DNA from: a bacterium
GTDB taxonomy: Bacteria > UBP6 > UBA1177
Assembly (NCBI GenBank): GCA_017961325.1
Contig: JAGCXM010000032.1
Span: 1-50,706, forward strand
DNA: 50,706 nt
Direction of reading: 5' to 3'
This document shows positions 17,513 to 25,568 of the stretch, piece by piece. The stretch's first letter is position 1, and each line of letters begins with the position of its first letter. Made by a program: the position numbers and the translations under genes. A model generated the notes under the pieces. It worked only from the letters and a program-made list of their open reading frames with translations, did not search any database and was not told the DNA's origin.

Positions 17513-19036
17513 ATGCGTTTGTTTCGTTTTTTGGTAATTTTTTTAGTCTTTTCTTTTGTTTTTGCTGCATGCAGTTCCGGGGAAGATGACCTTGAACTCG
17601 AAAACGGTGGGAATGATAGCGAAAACAAAAGTAGTGACAACGGGAACGGAGACGGAGAAAGCGTTAACGGAGATCAGAATCGGCAGAATCTCAACTGCGG
17701 AAACGGTATTACTGACGACGGTGAAGTTTGTGACGGTAACGCTCAGGAATGTTCTCTTGCCGACTCGAAGTATACCGGCGGATTCGCTACGTGCAAAGCT
17801 GACTGCTCAGGCTGGGATGTTTCAAACTGCCGGACAGTATCAAACGACGGCGGGGAAGACGGGAACAACGATGGAAACGGCAACAACAACCAGAATGCCG
17901 GATTTGACAAAAATTCAAATGGAATCTGGGTCGATCCGGATACTTACCTCATTTGGGAAAACCCGATGGGCAATCAGGGAACAGGCGGCGTCGGACCGAC
18001 ACACACACAGGCTGCAGCATACTGCGAAAATCTCGTTCTTGCAGGGACTGACGACTGGAGACTGCCGACAATAGACGAGCTCAGGACTCTCGTCAGAGGC
18101 GTAAGCACGACAATGACAGGAGGGAAATGCCCCACAAGCGAAAGCTGTACTGATCAGGACAGCTGCAACAAAGACAAGGAAAACAAGCACGGGTTCGGCA
18201 ACTCATGTCTAGGCTGTGATGCACTTGATTCCCAGTACGACTCTGCCATTTCATATCTTACGGAGAGTGACTGCCGGCTCAGCGATATAAATTTTGAAAA
18301 CGGTGAATACTACATCGTTCCGGCAATGTTCACTGATCCTTACAGATTGTGGTCAAGCACTAAAAATACAGGTCTGGCCGGTTCGGCAATGCAGGCGTTC
18401 TGGTATCTCAACTATAAAAGCGGTCAGATCAACAGCGGTTCGGATTCGACGAGTAACCACTGGGTAAGATGCGTCAGAACCGGAACTGCAGCCGATGTTC
18501 CGGAACAGGATGCCGAAGTCGAACACGATCCTTCATGGGAATGTATAGTAGAAGCCGACTGCTCAGAAGGCCAATGGTGTCAGAACCACAAATGTGTCAC
18601 CAAACCGAAAGAAACCTACGTTGCGGCAAACGGTCTCGAGTGGCAGGCAGGACAGGTGGAGAGAATCGAGGGATGGGGCAATGCTGCACCGCACTGTGAG
18701 AATCTTGAATATGCAGGACACGATGACTGGAGGCTTCCCAATATCACGGAACTCAAATCACTCGTCACAGGCTGTGCAAAAACGAATGAATGTCCTGTCA
18801 CCGCAGAGGCACCGGAATATCCAGGAAATTATTCGACGGTTTGCAAAACTTGCAGCAGCGGAAACTATATGCCGCAGGAAGTAGGGCAGCAGATCGAGTT
18901 CCCGTATTGGACAAGCACCAACGATCCGAGCAAAACCAACAGAGTTTGGGCTATAAACTTCATGACCGGTGCGGTTTTCTACAGCTACAATACCGCAAAC
19001 CACTATGCAAGGTGTGTTCGCGGCACAATGAACTAA
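17513..19036 (+). CDS. Cysteine-rich lipoprotein with two DUF1566 (Lcl C-terminal-like) domains
   Basis: A 507-residue exported lipoprotein. The signal peptide ends in the lipobox FAAC, so C20 is the lipidated residue. An acidic Asn/Asp/Gly-rich tether follows, then a cysteine-rich segment of Myxococcota type (CGNGITDDGEVCDG, about 62-75). Two DUF1566 domains come next (about 130-330 and 365-505), each with the signature DDWRLP and a terminal HW/HYxRCVR. DUF1566 domains relate to C-type lectin/FGE folds and are found on surface proteins. Rows of GNDDGN-type linker indicate surface display. AUGGAGGTCC is the ribosome binding site. A decayed copy of its signal-peptide region lies on the other strand at about 19400-19438. 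Confidence 0.85.
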   Translation: MRLFRFLVIFLVFSFVFAACSSGEDDLELENGGNDSENKSSDNGNGDGESVNGDQNRQNLNCGNGITDDGEVCDGNAQECSLADSKYTGGFATCKADCSGWDVSNCRTVSNDGGEDGNNDGNGNNNQNAGFDKNSNGIWVDPDTYLIWENPMGNQGTGGVGPTHTQAAAYCENLVLAGTDDWRLPTIDELRTLVRGVSTTMTGGKCPTSESCTDQDSCNKDKENKHGFGNSCLGCDALDSQYDSAISYLTESDCRLSDINFENGEYYIVPAMFTDPYRLWSSTKNTGLAGSAMQAFWYLNYKSGQINSGSDSTSNHWVRCVRTGTAADVPEQDAEVEHDPSWECIVEADCSEGQWCQNHKCVTKPKETYVAANGLEWQAGQVERIEGWGNAAPHCENLEYAGHDDWRLPNITELKSLVTGCAKTNECPVTAEAPEYPGNYSTVCKTCSSGNYMPQEVGQQIEFPYWTSTNDPSKTNRVWAINFMTGAVFYSYNTANHYARCVRGTMN

Positions 19037-19133
19037 GTTACCGTAGTTTTTCCGCTACAATTTTCAGCAGCAATTAAGCTTTTTAAATCAGTTTTTTAAG
19101 ATTCAGCGCAGGAAATAATTTTTTATGTGAAAG

Positions 19134-19166
19134 AAAAAATCAGGAATAAAATCGATTTTTGCCTGA
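19134..19166 (-). terminator. Minus-strand terminator after the nrdD-tail relic
   Basis: Read on the minus strand: TCAGG ... CCTGA arms (19162-19166 and 19140-19144) enclose the palindrome AAAATCGATTTT and are followed by six T (19139-19134). It lies 17 nt beyond the relic's stop, so it closes the minus-strand unit. Confidence 0.7.
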
Positions 19167-19182
19167 AAATAGAGAAGCGGGA

Positions 19183-19438
19183 CTATTTGAGACCGCGTTT
19201 GAAGCCGATGATGTCGGAGAGTCCGGAGTCGCTGTTACCGAAAGTTTCCTTGTCGATATTCCCGGAAACCTGATATTCGGTTCTCTTTTCAAATTCCTGT
19301 TTTTTGCCGTCGTTTCAGTGTTCGATCGGTCTGTAGTAGCCTGTATCGCCTTCAGACATTTCATCATCATGGAGACACTGCATGAAAAAACATAAACGCA
19401 AGAACCAAGAAAATCAGCAAAAAACGAAATAAACGCAT
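19183..19438 (-). pseudogene. Relic: lipoprotein signal peptide joined to a decayed nrdD 3' end
   Basis: From ATG 19438 (AGAGG upstream) the minus strand reads MRLFRFLLIFLVLAFMF, clearly a copy of the signal peptide of the DUF1566 lipoprotein (MRLFRFLVIFLVFSFVF), then shifts frame. From about 19345 to the stop at 19183 it matches the NrdD tail: GYYRPIEH, a stop where NrdD has Trp, then NDGKKQEFEKRTEYQV, KETFGNSDSG. It then jumps directly to LSDIIGFKRGLK, corresponding to the last residues of NrdD (LSDIISFKKNLK). The linker and redoxin domain present in the intact gene are missing, apparently joined across a CCGG shared by both ends. No function is expected. Confidence 0.8.
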
Positions 19439-19464
19439 CCTGGCCTCTTATCAGCTCTTTGGAT

Positions 19465-19566
19465 TTAGACTTCGGACAAAGTATATTTTTCTTTAAATCT
19501 GACATATTCCTTCTTGAAAGTTTCGTCAAAAGTCCTGAAGGCGTTCTGGTTTTCGTGGGTATTCAT
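19465..19566 (-). CDS. 33-residue ORF coupled to the truncated kinase
   Basis: It starts 2 nt after the kinase stop (TAAATATG) and encodes 33 mostly charged residues beginning MNTHENQNAFRTFDETFKKE. No family is recognised and no obvious separate ribosome binding site is seen. It could be a small protein or a leftover of an insertion that truncated the kinase. Confidence 0.25.
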   Translation of the reverse strand: MNTHENQNAFRTFDETFKKEYVRFKEKYTLSEV

Positions 19567-19568
19567 AT

Positions 19569-20078
19569 TTAGGCTATCACGATAACTATGCCGATAGGCT
19601 GGACGAATCCGATCAGCAGCGACCATACAGCCATCTGCACGATGGAAAGACGCAGCACCGAACCGTCTGGAAGGCGCTTTGCAGCATACAGCTGCTTATC
19701 CGCCAGAGTGCTGGAATAGCGCGTAGTCTCGCCGTATCCCTCTTTCAGAGCGAGCCTGACTTCCTCTCGCTCAAGGTGGTTTTCCATTTTTGAAGTGTCG
19801 GCTTCGTTGTCGTAGAGGATGTTTCCTTCAGCATCGATCCAGGTGATCCTGTAGCCGTCCGTGCCAAGGTTTTCGAAGTATCTGATCCCCGAGAGAGCGA
19901 CTCCCCGTGCGGCTATTTCCGTTTCATTTTTGAGCTGGCGCTTCTGCAGCCCGGAGAAATAGTTGTAGGAAATACCCATGATGAAAACAAGTGAAGCAAG
20001 AAATACGGAGACTGCAACCCGCCAGATCGATTTGAAAATTTTATTGCTTATCTTTTTCCTCCATCCTATAGCCGACAC
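19569..20078 (-). pseudogene. Sensor histidine kinase truncated after its second membrane helix (PhoR-like)
   Basis: 169 residues: TM1 about 19-40, an extracytoplasmic sensor with YRITWIDAEGNILYDNEA, MENHLEREEVRLALKEG and RYSSTLADKQLYAAKRLPDG, then TM2 about 150-169. It ends with a stop inside or at the end of TM2. The HAMP, HisKA and HATPase domains (about 400 further residues in relatives) are absent, and nothing downstream encodes them. The sensor closely resembles PhoR-type kinases of gut Clostridia as I know them. The start is uncertain: the frame begins at GTG 20078, overlapping the regulator gene by 38 nt, which is typical of such pairs. It cannot phosphorylate its partner. Confidence 0.75.
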
Positions 20079-20718
20079 CCCTGACTGTCTGGATCAGGTC
20101 TCCTGCCTCTGCAAGTTTTGTCCTGAGCGTTCCGATGTGGACATCCACTGTCCTTGTTTCGCAGAGAAAGTTCATTCCCCAGATGCTGGAGAGAAGGAAC
20201 TCTCTTGTAAAAACGTGGCCCGGTTTTTCCATAAGGAGTTTCAGGAGGTCGAACTCTTTCAGAGTCAGCGGAACCGTGGTCCCTTTGACCGTTACGGTGT
20301 GTCTGTTCACGTCGAGAGCAATGTCCCCGCAGGTGAGAAGTGAAGCCTGTTTAGGTGATGTACGCCTCAGAACAGCCTTGATGTGGGAAACCATTTCCAT
20401 CATTCCGAATGGTTTTGCGAGATAGTCGTCAGCTCCGCTGTCAAGCCCTATGACCTTGTCGTATTCGCTGTCCCTGGCTGTTGCCATGATCGCCGGAATA
20501 TCGGCAGTCGAAGAGGATGCACGCAGCTTTTTCAAAATAGTCAGACCGTCTTCTCCGGGGAGCATCACATCAAGAATTATGAGCAGCGGTTTTTCTCTCT
20601 TCATCGCAGTCCAGAATTTTTCACCATTTTCGAAGCCCTGCGCATCAAAACCCGATGCCTTCAGGGTGTAAACCATCAGATCTCTGATCGTGCTGTCGTC
20701 TTCCACGCAGTATATCAA
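20041..20718 (-). CDS. OmpR/PhoB-family response regulator
   Basis: 225 residues: receiver domain 1-115 with acidic pocket EDD (6-8), phosphoacceptor D50 (LIILDVMLPGEDG), T80 and K102 (AKPFG). The winged-helix DNA-binding domain spans about 128-220 (LTLKEFDLLKLLMEKPG, VDVHIGTLRTKL, TVRGVGYRM). Start TTG 20718 with AAGGAGG 5 nt upstream. It is intact while its cognate kinase is cut short, so phosphorylation would need another kinase or acetyl phosphate. The sequence looks clostridial, suggesting transfer from gut Firmicutes (inference). It lies about 100 nt downstream of nrdD on the same strand. Confidence 0.92.
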   Translation of the reverse strand: MIYCVEDDSTIRDLMVYTLKASGFDAQGFENGEKFWTAMKREKPLLIILDVMLPGEDGLTILKKLRASSSTADIPAIMATARDSEYDKVIGLDSGADDYLAKPFGMMEMVSHIKAVLRRTSPKQASLLTCGDIALDVNRHTVTVKGTTVPLTLKEFDLLKLLMEKPGHVFTREFLLSSIWGMNFLCETRTVDVHIGTLRTKLAEAGDLIQTVRGVGYRMEEKDKQ

Positions 20719-20822
20719 TGAAACCTCCTTACAGGTGAATAAAAATGCTTTTCGGAAAATGCAGCTGATGCGAGAAATGGTTGGGAGGCGTTTGGAATCG
20801 GTAGGACAATTCAGATCTGTTC

Positions 20823-23252
20823 TTACTTTAAGTTCTTTTTAAAACTGATGATGTCGGAGAGACCGGTGTAGGTTTTGTATGCGCCGTTTTCTCCGCAGAC
20901 AACGACCGCCGGAACGCTTCTGATTCCGAATTTTCTAGCCAGATCCATGTTGTCTGCCGCATCAAGAACTCTGAGATAGGGAGTTCCTTCCATTTCCTCC
21001 TTTGCTTTCGGGCAGTTGGGACATGTTTTCTGCGTGAAGAGGAAAACCTGTTTGTCACTGCACGATGCTGCTGACATCGAAGCTGCCGGCTGAACGAAGG
21101 ATTCGGGAGCTATTTTGGTGTTAATGCCGATGAAACCGCCGTTTCCGGAGTCGCTGTTACCGAAAGTTTCCTTGACGATATTTTCGGAAACCTGATATTC
21201 GGTTCTTTTTTCGAATTCCTGTTTCTTGCCGTCGTTCCAGTGTTCGATCGGTCTGTAGTAGCCTGTGATTCTGCTGTAGACTTCGACTTTGCCGCCGCAT
21301 TTCGGGCAGGAATCGTGTTCACCTGCGCTGTAGCCGCATTTCGGGCAGATCGTGTAGGTCGGAGAAATCGTGAAGTAGGGGAGTTTGAAGGTGTATGCGA
21401 TCTTTTTGACGAGTGCCGCAGCCGACTGCCAGGAAGGAAGCTTTTCGCCGAGGAATGTGTGGAAAACCGTTCCGCCCGTGAACTTCGTCTGAAGCTTGTC
21501 CTGGATTTCGAGAGCTTCGAAAGGATCGGTCGTGTAGTTTACCGGAAGGTGGCAGCTGTTGGTGTAGAAAGGTTTCTCGTCCTTGCCTGAAGCAGCAGTG
21601 ACGATGTCGTCCCATCTTGCCTTGTCCATCTTAGCAAGGCGGTATGCGGTCGATTCGGCCGGAGTTGCTTCAAGGTTGTAGAGGTCGCCCGTCGTTTCCT
21701 GATAGTTTTTAAGTTTTTCGCGCATGAAATCAAGGACATCCTGCGAGAACTTGAGCCCTTTGTGACCTGCGATGTTCTCTTTGATCCAGCATGCGTTGAG
21801 GCACATTTCGTTCATGCCGACAAGACCGATAGTAGAAAAGTGAGAGTTGAAGTTGCCGAGGTATCTTTTGGTGTAGGGGTAGAAGTTCTCGTTAAGGAGT
21901 TTCGTGCAGACTTTCCTTTTGATTTCAAGGCTTCTCTTCGCGATATCCATGAGTCTTTCAAGCTTTGCGTAGAACTCTTCCTCGTTCTTCGAGTTGTATG
22001 CGATTCTCGGAAGGTTGATCGTTACGACGCCGATGCTGCCCGTTTTTTCGCCGCTGCCGAAGAGACCGCCCGTTTTCTTGCGGAGTTCCCTTTTGTCAAG
22101 CTGGAGTCTGCAGCACATGCTTCTGACATCGCTCGGTTTCATGTCGCTGTTGATGAAATTCTGGAAATAAGGCGTGCCGTATTTCGCAGTCATTTCGAAA
22201 AGGAGCGGAACATTCTCGCCTTCCCAGTTGAAGTCCTTCGTGATGTTGTAGGTCGGGATCGGATACTGGAAACCGCGGCCGACAGCGTCGCCTTCAAGCA
22301 TTATTTCGATGAACGCCTTGTTGATCATGTCCATTTCCTTCTGGCAGTCGCCGTAGGTGAAATCCATCTCTTTTCCGCCGACTATCGCCGGAACGTTCTT
22401 GAGGTCTTCCGGGCATACCCAGTCAAGCGTGATGTTGCTGAAAGGAGACTGCGTGCCCCATCTCGACGGAGTGTTTACGCCGAAAACGAAAGCCTGGATA
22501 GCCTGTTTTACACCTTTGTAGTCAAGTTCGTCAACGCGTGCGAACGGAGCGAGATAGGTGTCAAAGCTTGAGAAAGCCTGAGCGCCTGCCCATTCGTTCT
22601 GCATGATGCCGAGGAAGTTGACCATCTGGTTTGCTATCGTGTAGAGGTGGTTTGCCGGAGCGGATGTAAGCTTGCCGGGAACGCCGCCCAAACCTTCCTG
22701 GATGAGCTGTTTGAGCGACCAGCCTGCGCAGTAAGCGGTAAGCATCGAAAGGTCGTGAAGGTGGAAGTCGCCGTTTTTGTGGCACTGTGCGATTTCGTTG
22801 TCGTAAATTTCGCTCAGCCAGTAGTTTGCCGTGATTTTTCCGCTGTTGTGAAGGATAAGTCCGCCTATGCTGTATGTAACGGTCGAATTTTCCTTGACTC
22901 TCCAGTCTTCGTTGTTGACGTAGCTGTTGATCGTCTCTTTGTAGTCGAGGATCGTGGACTTCATTTCACGGAGTTTTTCGCGCTGCTTTCTGTAAAGGAT
23001 GTAAGCCTTTGCAACGGTGGTGTATCCGCTCTTTTCGAGAGTGTTTTCAACGCTGTCCTGAACGTCTTCGATCTCGATGACGTTGTCGTGGATCTTGTTC
23101 TGGAAATCTGCCGTTACTCTGAGCGACAGGATATCCAGGATATCATCATTAAAAAGCATATCGGCGGCGACGAATGCCTTTTTGATAGCTTCCTTGATTT
23201 TGTTAAGGTCGAAATCAGCTAACGCGTTGTTTCTTTTTCTGATTTTGAACAT
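20823..23252 (-). CDS. nrdD: Anaerobic ribonucleoside-triphosphate reductase with C-terminal redoxin domain
   Basis: 809 residues from ATG 23252 (GAAGGAG 7 nt upstream). An ATP-cone (about 1-90, FKIRKRNNALADFD) controls activity. The catalytic barrel includes GDFHLHDLSMLTAYCAGW and GVNTPSRWGTQSPF. A zinc site CPKC...CPKC precedes the glycyl-radical loop RITGYY (G about 664). After a linker, the last ~78 residues form a glutaredoxin/thioredoxin-like domain with CPNC (C744, C747) and the cis-Pro segment IRSVPAVVV. Class III reductases need the activase NrdG, not found here. The fused redoxin suggests reduction by a dithiol rather than formate (inference from redoxin-dependent NrdD types). A tandem NrdR-like box pair lies upstream. 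Confidence 0.96.
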   Translation of the reverse strand: MFKIRKRNNALADFDLNKIKEAIKKAFVAADMLFNDDILDILSLRVTADFQNKIHDNVIEIEDVQDSVENTLEKSGYTTVAKAYILYRKQREKLREMKSTILDYKETINSYVNNEDWRVKENSTVTYSIGGLILHNSGKITANYWLSEIYDNEIAQCHKNGDFHLHDLSMLTAYCAGWSLKQLIQEGLGGVPGKLTSAPANHLYTIANQMVNFLGIMQNEWAGAQAFSSFDTYLAPFARVDELDYKGVKQAIQAFVFGVNTPSRWGTQSPFSNITLDWVCPEDLKNVPAIVGGKEMDFTYGDCQKEMDMINKAFIEIMLEGDAVGRGFQYPIPTYNITKDFNWEGENVPLLFEMTAKYGTPYFQNFINSDMKPSDVRSMCCRLQLDKRELRKKTGGLFGSGEKTGSIGVVTINLPRIAYNSKNEEEFYAKLERLMDIAKRSLEIKRKVCTKLLNENFYPYTKRYLGNFNSHFSTIGLVGMNEMCLNACWIKENIAGHKGLKFSQDVLDFMREKLKNYQETTGDLYNLEATPAESTAYRLAKMDKARWDDIVTAASGKDEKPFYTNSCHLPVNYTTDPFEALEIQDKLQTKFTGGTVFHTFLGEKLPSWQSAAALVKKIAYTFKLPYFTISPTYTICPKCGYSAGEHDSCPKCGGKVEVYSRITGYYRPIEHWNDGKKQEFEKRTEYQVSENIVKETFGNSDSGNGGFIGINTKIAPESFVQPAASMSAASCSDKQVFLFTQKTCPNCPKAKEEMEGTPYLRVLDAADNMDLARKFGIRSVPAVVVCGENGAYKTYTGLSDIISFKKNLK

Positions 23253-23299
23253 TTGTTTTCTCCTTCGGGTTAAAAGTTTAAACACACAAAAAGCGCGGC

Positions 23300-23328
23300 A
23301 ATATTGCACAAGTGATTGTGGTTGTCAA
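23300..23328 (-). promoter_or_regulatory. nrdD promoter
   Basis: Minus strand: TTGACA (23328-23323), 17-nt spacer, AATATT (23305-23300). A T5 run starts 8 nt after the -10, after a GCCGCGC stretch. Confidence 0.65.
23306..23321. promoter_or_regulatory. NrdR-like box 2 (weaker)
   Basis: GCACAAGTGATTGTGG matches the NrdR consensus ACACWATATATWGTGT at 11 of 16 positions and lies in the promoter spacer, 32 bp from box 1. Confidence 0.5.
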
Positions 23329-23337
23329 TAAAAAAGC

Positions 23338-23353
23338 ACACAATATCTTGAGT
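23338..23353. promoter_or_regulatory. NrdR-like box 1 (strong)
   Basis: ACACAATATCTTGAGT matches the NrdR consensus ACACWATATATWGTGT at 14 of 16 positions. It sits just upstream of the -35. NrdR normally binds two boxes about three helical turns apart, and the second match at 23306 is 32 bp away. NrdR represses reductase genes when dATP is high. Confidence 0.7.
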
Positions 23354-23479
23354 TTTTCTGTAAGTTGCTGAAATTTTTGAGAAAAAAATTTTTTCTTTTT
23401 TCCGCCGCCTCTGTATTTTGTCGTAATTTCGATATTTTGACATATCGTAACAACGACGGCGGCAGCCGAAATAACGATT

Positions 23480-23508
23480 TTTGCACCGCAGCGAAAATTG
23501 ATTATAAT
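23480..23508 (+). promoter_or_regulatory. Promoter of the transglutaminase/ABC cluster
   Basis: TTTGCA (23480-23485), 17-nt spacer, perfect TATAAT (23503-23508). A T7 run starts 8 nt after the -10 (23516). Confidence 0.55.
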
Positions 23509-23539
23509 AAAAAGATTTTTTTGTTTTTGAGGTGCTTTT

Positions 23540-25501
23540 TTGCGATTCCCGCCGCTTTTTTTAGGTTTTTCAACGATTTTCTGGGGCTTTTGCACCGGTT
23601 GGGAGGTCTTTTCCATAGTTGCGGCGCTTGTTTTTGAAGCTTCAAACATCGTCAGAACGAGGTTCGACCTTCAGAAAAAGGATTTTATCCGCATTTCCGA
23701 TCTCAGTTCCCTCGTTATGCTGATTCTTCTCTTTTATTCGTATGTTGAAAACGAGCCGCGGATGATTTTCCTGGGTTTCATAACGACTTTGCCGATAATT
23801 TTCATGCCGCTTCTTTTTGCGCAGCTTTTCAGCACTTCTGACAAAGTTATAATCGGAACGAAATGGGGCAGGAGAACCCATTCGCATGCTCCTGTCGATG
23901 TGCGTTCGCTTTACATCCTTTCAATCGTTTTTGCAACCGCCGCCGCAAATATAAAAACGGTGTGGTTCGTTTTGTTTTTTCTGCTCATGGTTCTTATTTC
24001 TCTTTCCGGCTACGCCAAAGATTCACGAACTTTGAAACGCTATATTGCTTTTTCGTTATTAGCTGTTTTTACTACGATTTTTATTGGTGCGGCGGTTGCC
24101 GGCGGTCATTTTCTGATTGGCAGAAAGATGATGGAATGGTATAACGGCTGGTATTCTTCCTTAAATGCAGATCCATTTAAGACATCGACTGCGATGGGAG
24201 ATGTCGGCAGAATGAAGCTTTCCGGTGAGATCGTTTTCAGAGTTTATCCGGAAAAGCCCTCTCTTCCGCTTTACATGAAGCAGTCGGACTACAATATTCT
24301 GATGCACAATTCCTGGTATTCGAGACCGAAAACGACAGAACCGGTTTTTCCTTTTGACGATATGGTGTGGCAGTTTTTCGGTGAAGGTTCCGGGGAAGAG
24401 AAGATGAAAATCTCGATTTGGATGGATAAGAAAAAGGGCGAAGGTGTCTTGCCGCTTCCGGACGGTGCAAAAATGGCGCTTGAGCTTGACGTTGCCGGAA
24501 TCGAAAAGAGTGCTTTAGGGGCGATATATGTCGAAGAAGGTCCTGAACTGCTTGAATTTACGATAACTTATGACAGTGAGAACCGTTTCGAGCCTTTTCC
24601 GGACAGGGGTGATTTGTTTGTTCCTAAATCTGAACGCGCTGTCATTGACGAAGTTATGCGCCAAAACGGGCTTTTCGGGGCGACTTCGGCCGAAACACTT
24701 GAAAATATCGAGCGTTTTTTTGCCGCTTTTAAATACAGCGTGGATTTGAAAAATAAAGCCGGCCGCTCATTTCTCTACGATTTTTTGAACAATACTCGTG
24801 AGGGACACTGCGAATATTTTGCTACGGCTACGGTTCTCATGCTTAGAAATGCCGGAATTGCCGCAAGATACCGTACCGGCTTTATGCTTGACGAATACAA
24901 TTCGTTTGAAAACGCCTTGATTGCAAGAAAGCGTGACGCCCACGCCTGGGTGATTGCCTATATCGACGACAGATGGGTTACGGTTGATACTACTCCGTCT
25001 CAGTGGAAGGAGTCCGATGCGAGTGAAAAATCGTTTTTCGAGCCCGTAAGCGACCTGATTTCCTGGATAAAAATGAATTATGAGAATTACAGACGTAAGA
25101 AAAGTGCCGATTTTAACAGAATTCTGATTGCCGTTGCGACCGTTCTCACGGTTTTTCTTATGGTCCGTGTCTATTTGCGCAAAAGGCGCGTAGGCGGTAA
25201 GGATAACGCCGGAAACAGGCTGTTTGACACTCCCGGAAGCGATTCTCCGCTTTACAAAATTCTCGATTTTTATGAAAAAAACGGATTAAAAAGGAATGAT
25301 TGCGAAACTTTGCGCCGCTGGATTGTGAAAAACAGGGAAAAACTCGGTGAAAATATGGCTTTTTATGCCATTGCAAGACTGCACGAAGAATTGCGTTTCG
25401 ACAAAAGTGCCGACCAGGATGCTGTTTTGGCGGAACTTATGCAAAAATATGAAGAGTGGAAAAATTCCATTATTGAAGAAAAAGATGGTTTTTCGGTGTA
25501 A
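23540..25501 (+). CDS. TgpA-like membrane-bound transglutaminase-fold protein
   Basis: A 653-residue protein starting at TTG 23540 (GAGG about 8 nt upstream). Hydrophobic helices occupy about 20-35, 55-100, 120-157 and 167-192. A large extracytoplasmic part contains the transglutaminase core: C424 in EGHCEYFATA, H468 in DAHAWVIAY, D483 in VTVDTTPS. A further TM (about 527-541) and a cytoplasmic tail close the protein. The order matches TgpA/DUF3488-transglutaminase proteins, usually next to MoxR and DUF58 genes, which are not seen here. The catalytic triad is complete, so it may process or crosslink envelope proteins; the substrate is unknown. It leads a plus-strand group with a membrane protein and an ABC ATPase. 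Confidence 0.85.
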   Translation: MRFPPLFLGFSTIFWGFCTGWEVFSIVAALVFEASNIVRTRFDLQKKDFIRISDLSSLVMLILLFYSYVENEPRMIFLGFITTLPIIFMPLLFAQLFSTSDKVIIGTKWGRRTHSHAPVDVRSLYILSIVFATAAANIKTVWFVLFFLLMVLISLSGYAKDSRTLKRYIAFSLLAVFTTIFIGAAVAGGHFLIGRKMMEWYNGWYSSLNADPFKTSTAMGDVGRMKLSGEIVFRVYPEKPSLPLYMKQSDYNILMHNSWYSRPKTTEPVFPFDDMVWQFFGEGSGEEKMKISIWMDKKKGEGVLPLPDGAKMALELDVAGIEKSALGAIYVEEGPELLEFTITYDSENRFEPFPDRGDLFVPKSERAVIDEVMRQNGLFGATSAETLENIERFFAAFKYSVDLKNKAGRSFLYDFLNNTREGHCEYFATATVLMLRNAGIAARYRTGFMLDEYNSFENALIARKRDAHAWVIAYIDDRWVTVDTTPSQWKESDASEKSFFEPVSDLISWIKMNYENYRRKKSADFNRILIAVATVLTVFLMVRVYLRKRRVGGKDNAGNRLFDTPGSDSPLYKILDFYEKNGLKRNDCETLRRWIVKNREKLGENMAFYAIARLHEELRFDKSADQDAVLAELMQKYEEWKNSIIEEKDGFSV

Positions 25502-25568
25502 ACTTATCTTGATTTAGTTTTTTTCGCGGCAATAATCCGGTGTTTTTATTTTTGTTGGGCTGGTTTAA

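Noticed and set aside
19140-19529. 129-codon minus-strand frame across the relic
   Set aside because: It reads the nrdD-tail remnant in the wrong frame; the true homology is in another frame and interrupted by a stop.
21762-22571. Long plus-strand open frame opposite nrdD
   Set aside because: It lies entirely within an unambiguous NrdD reading frame; composition is that of an antisense shadow.
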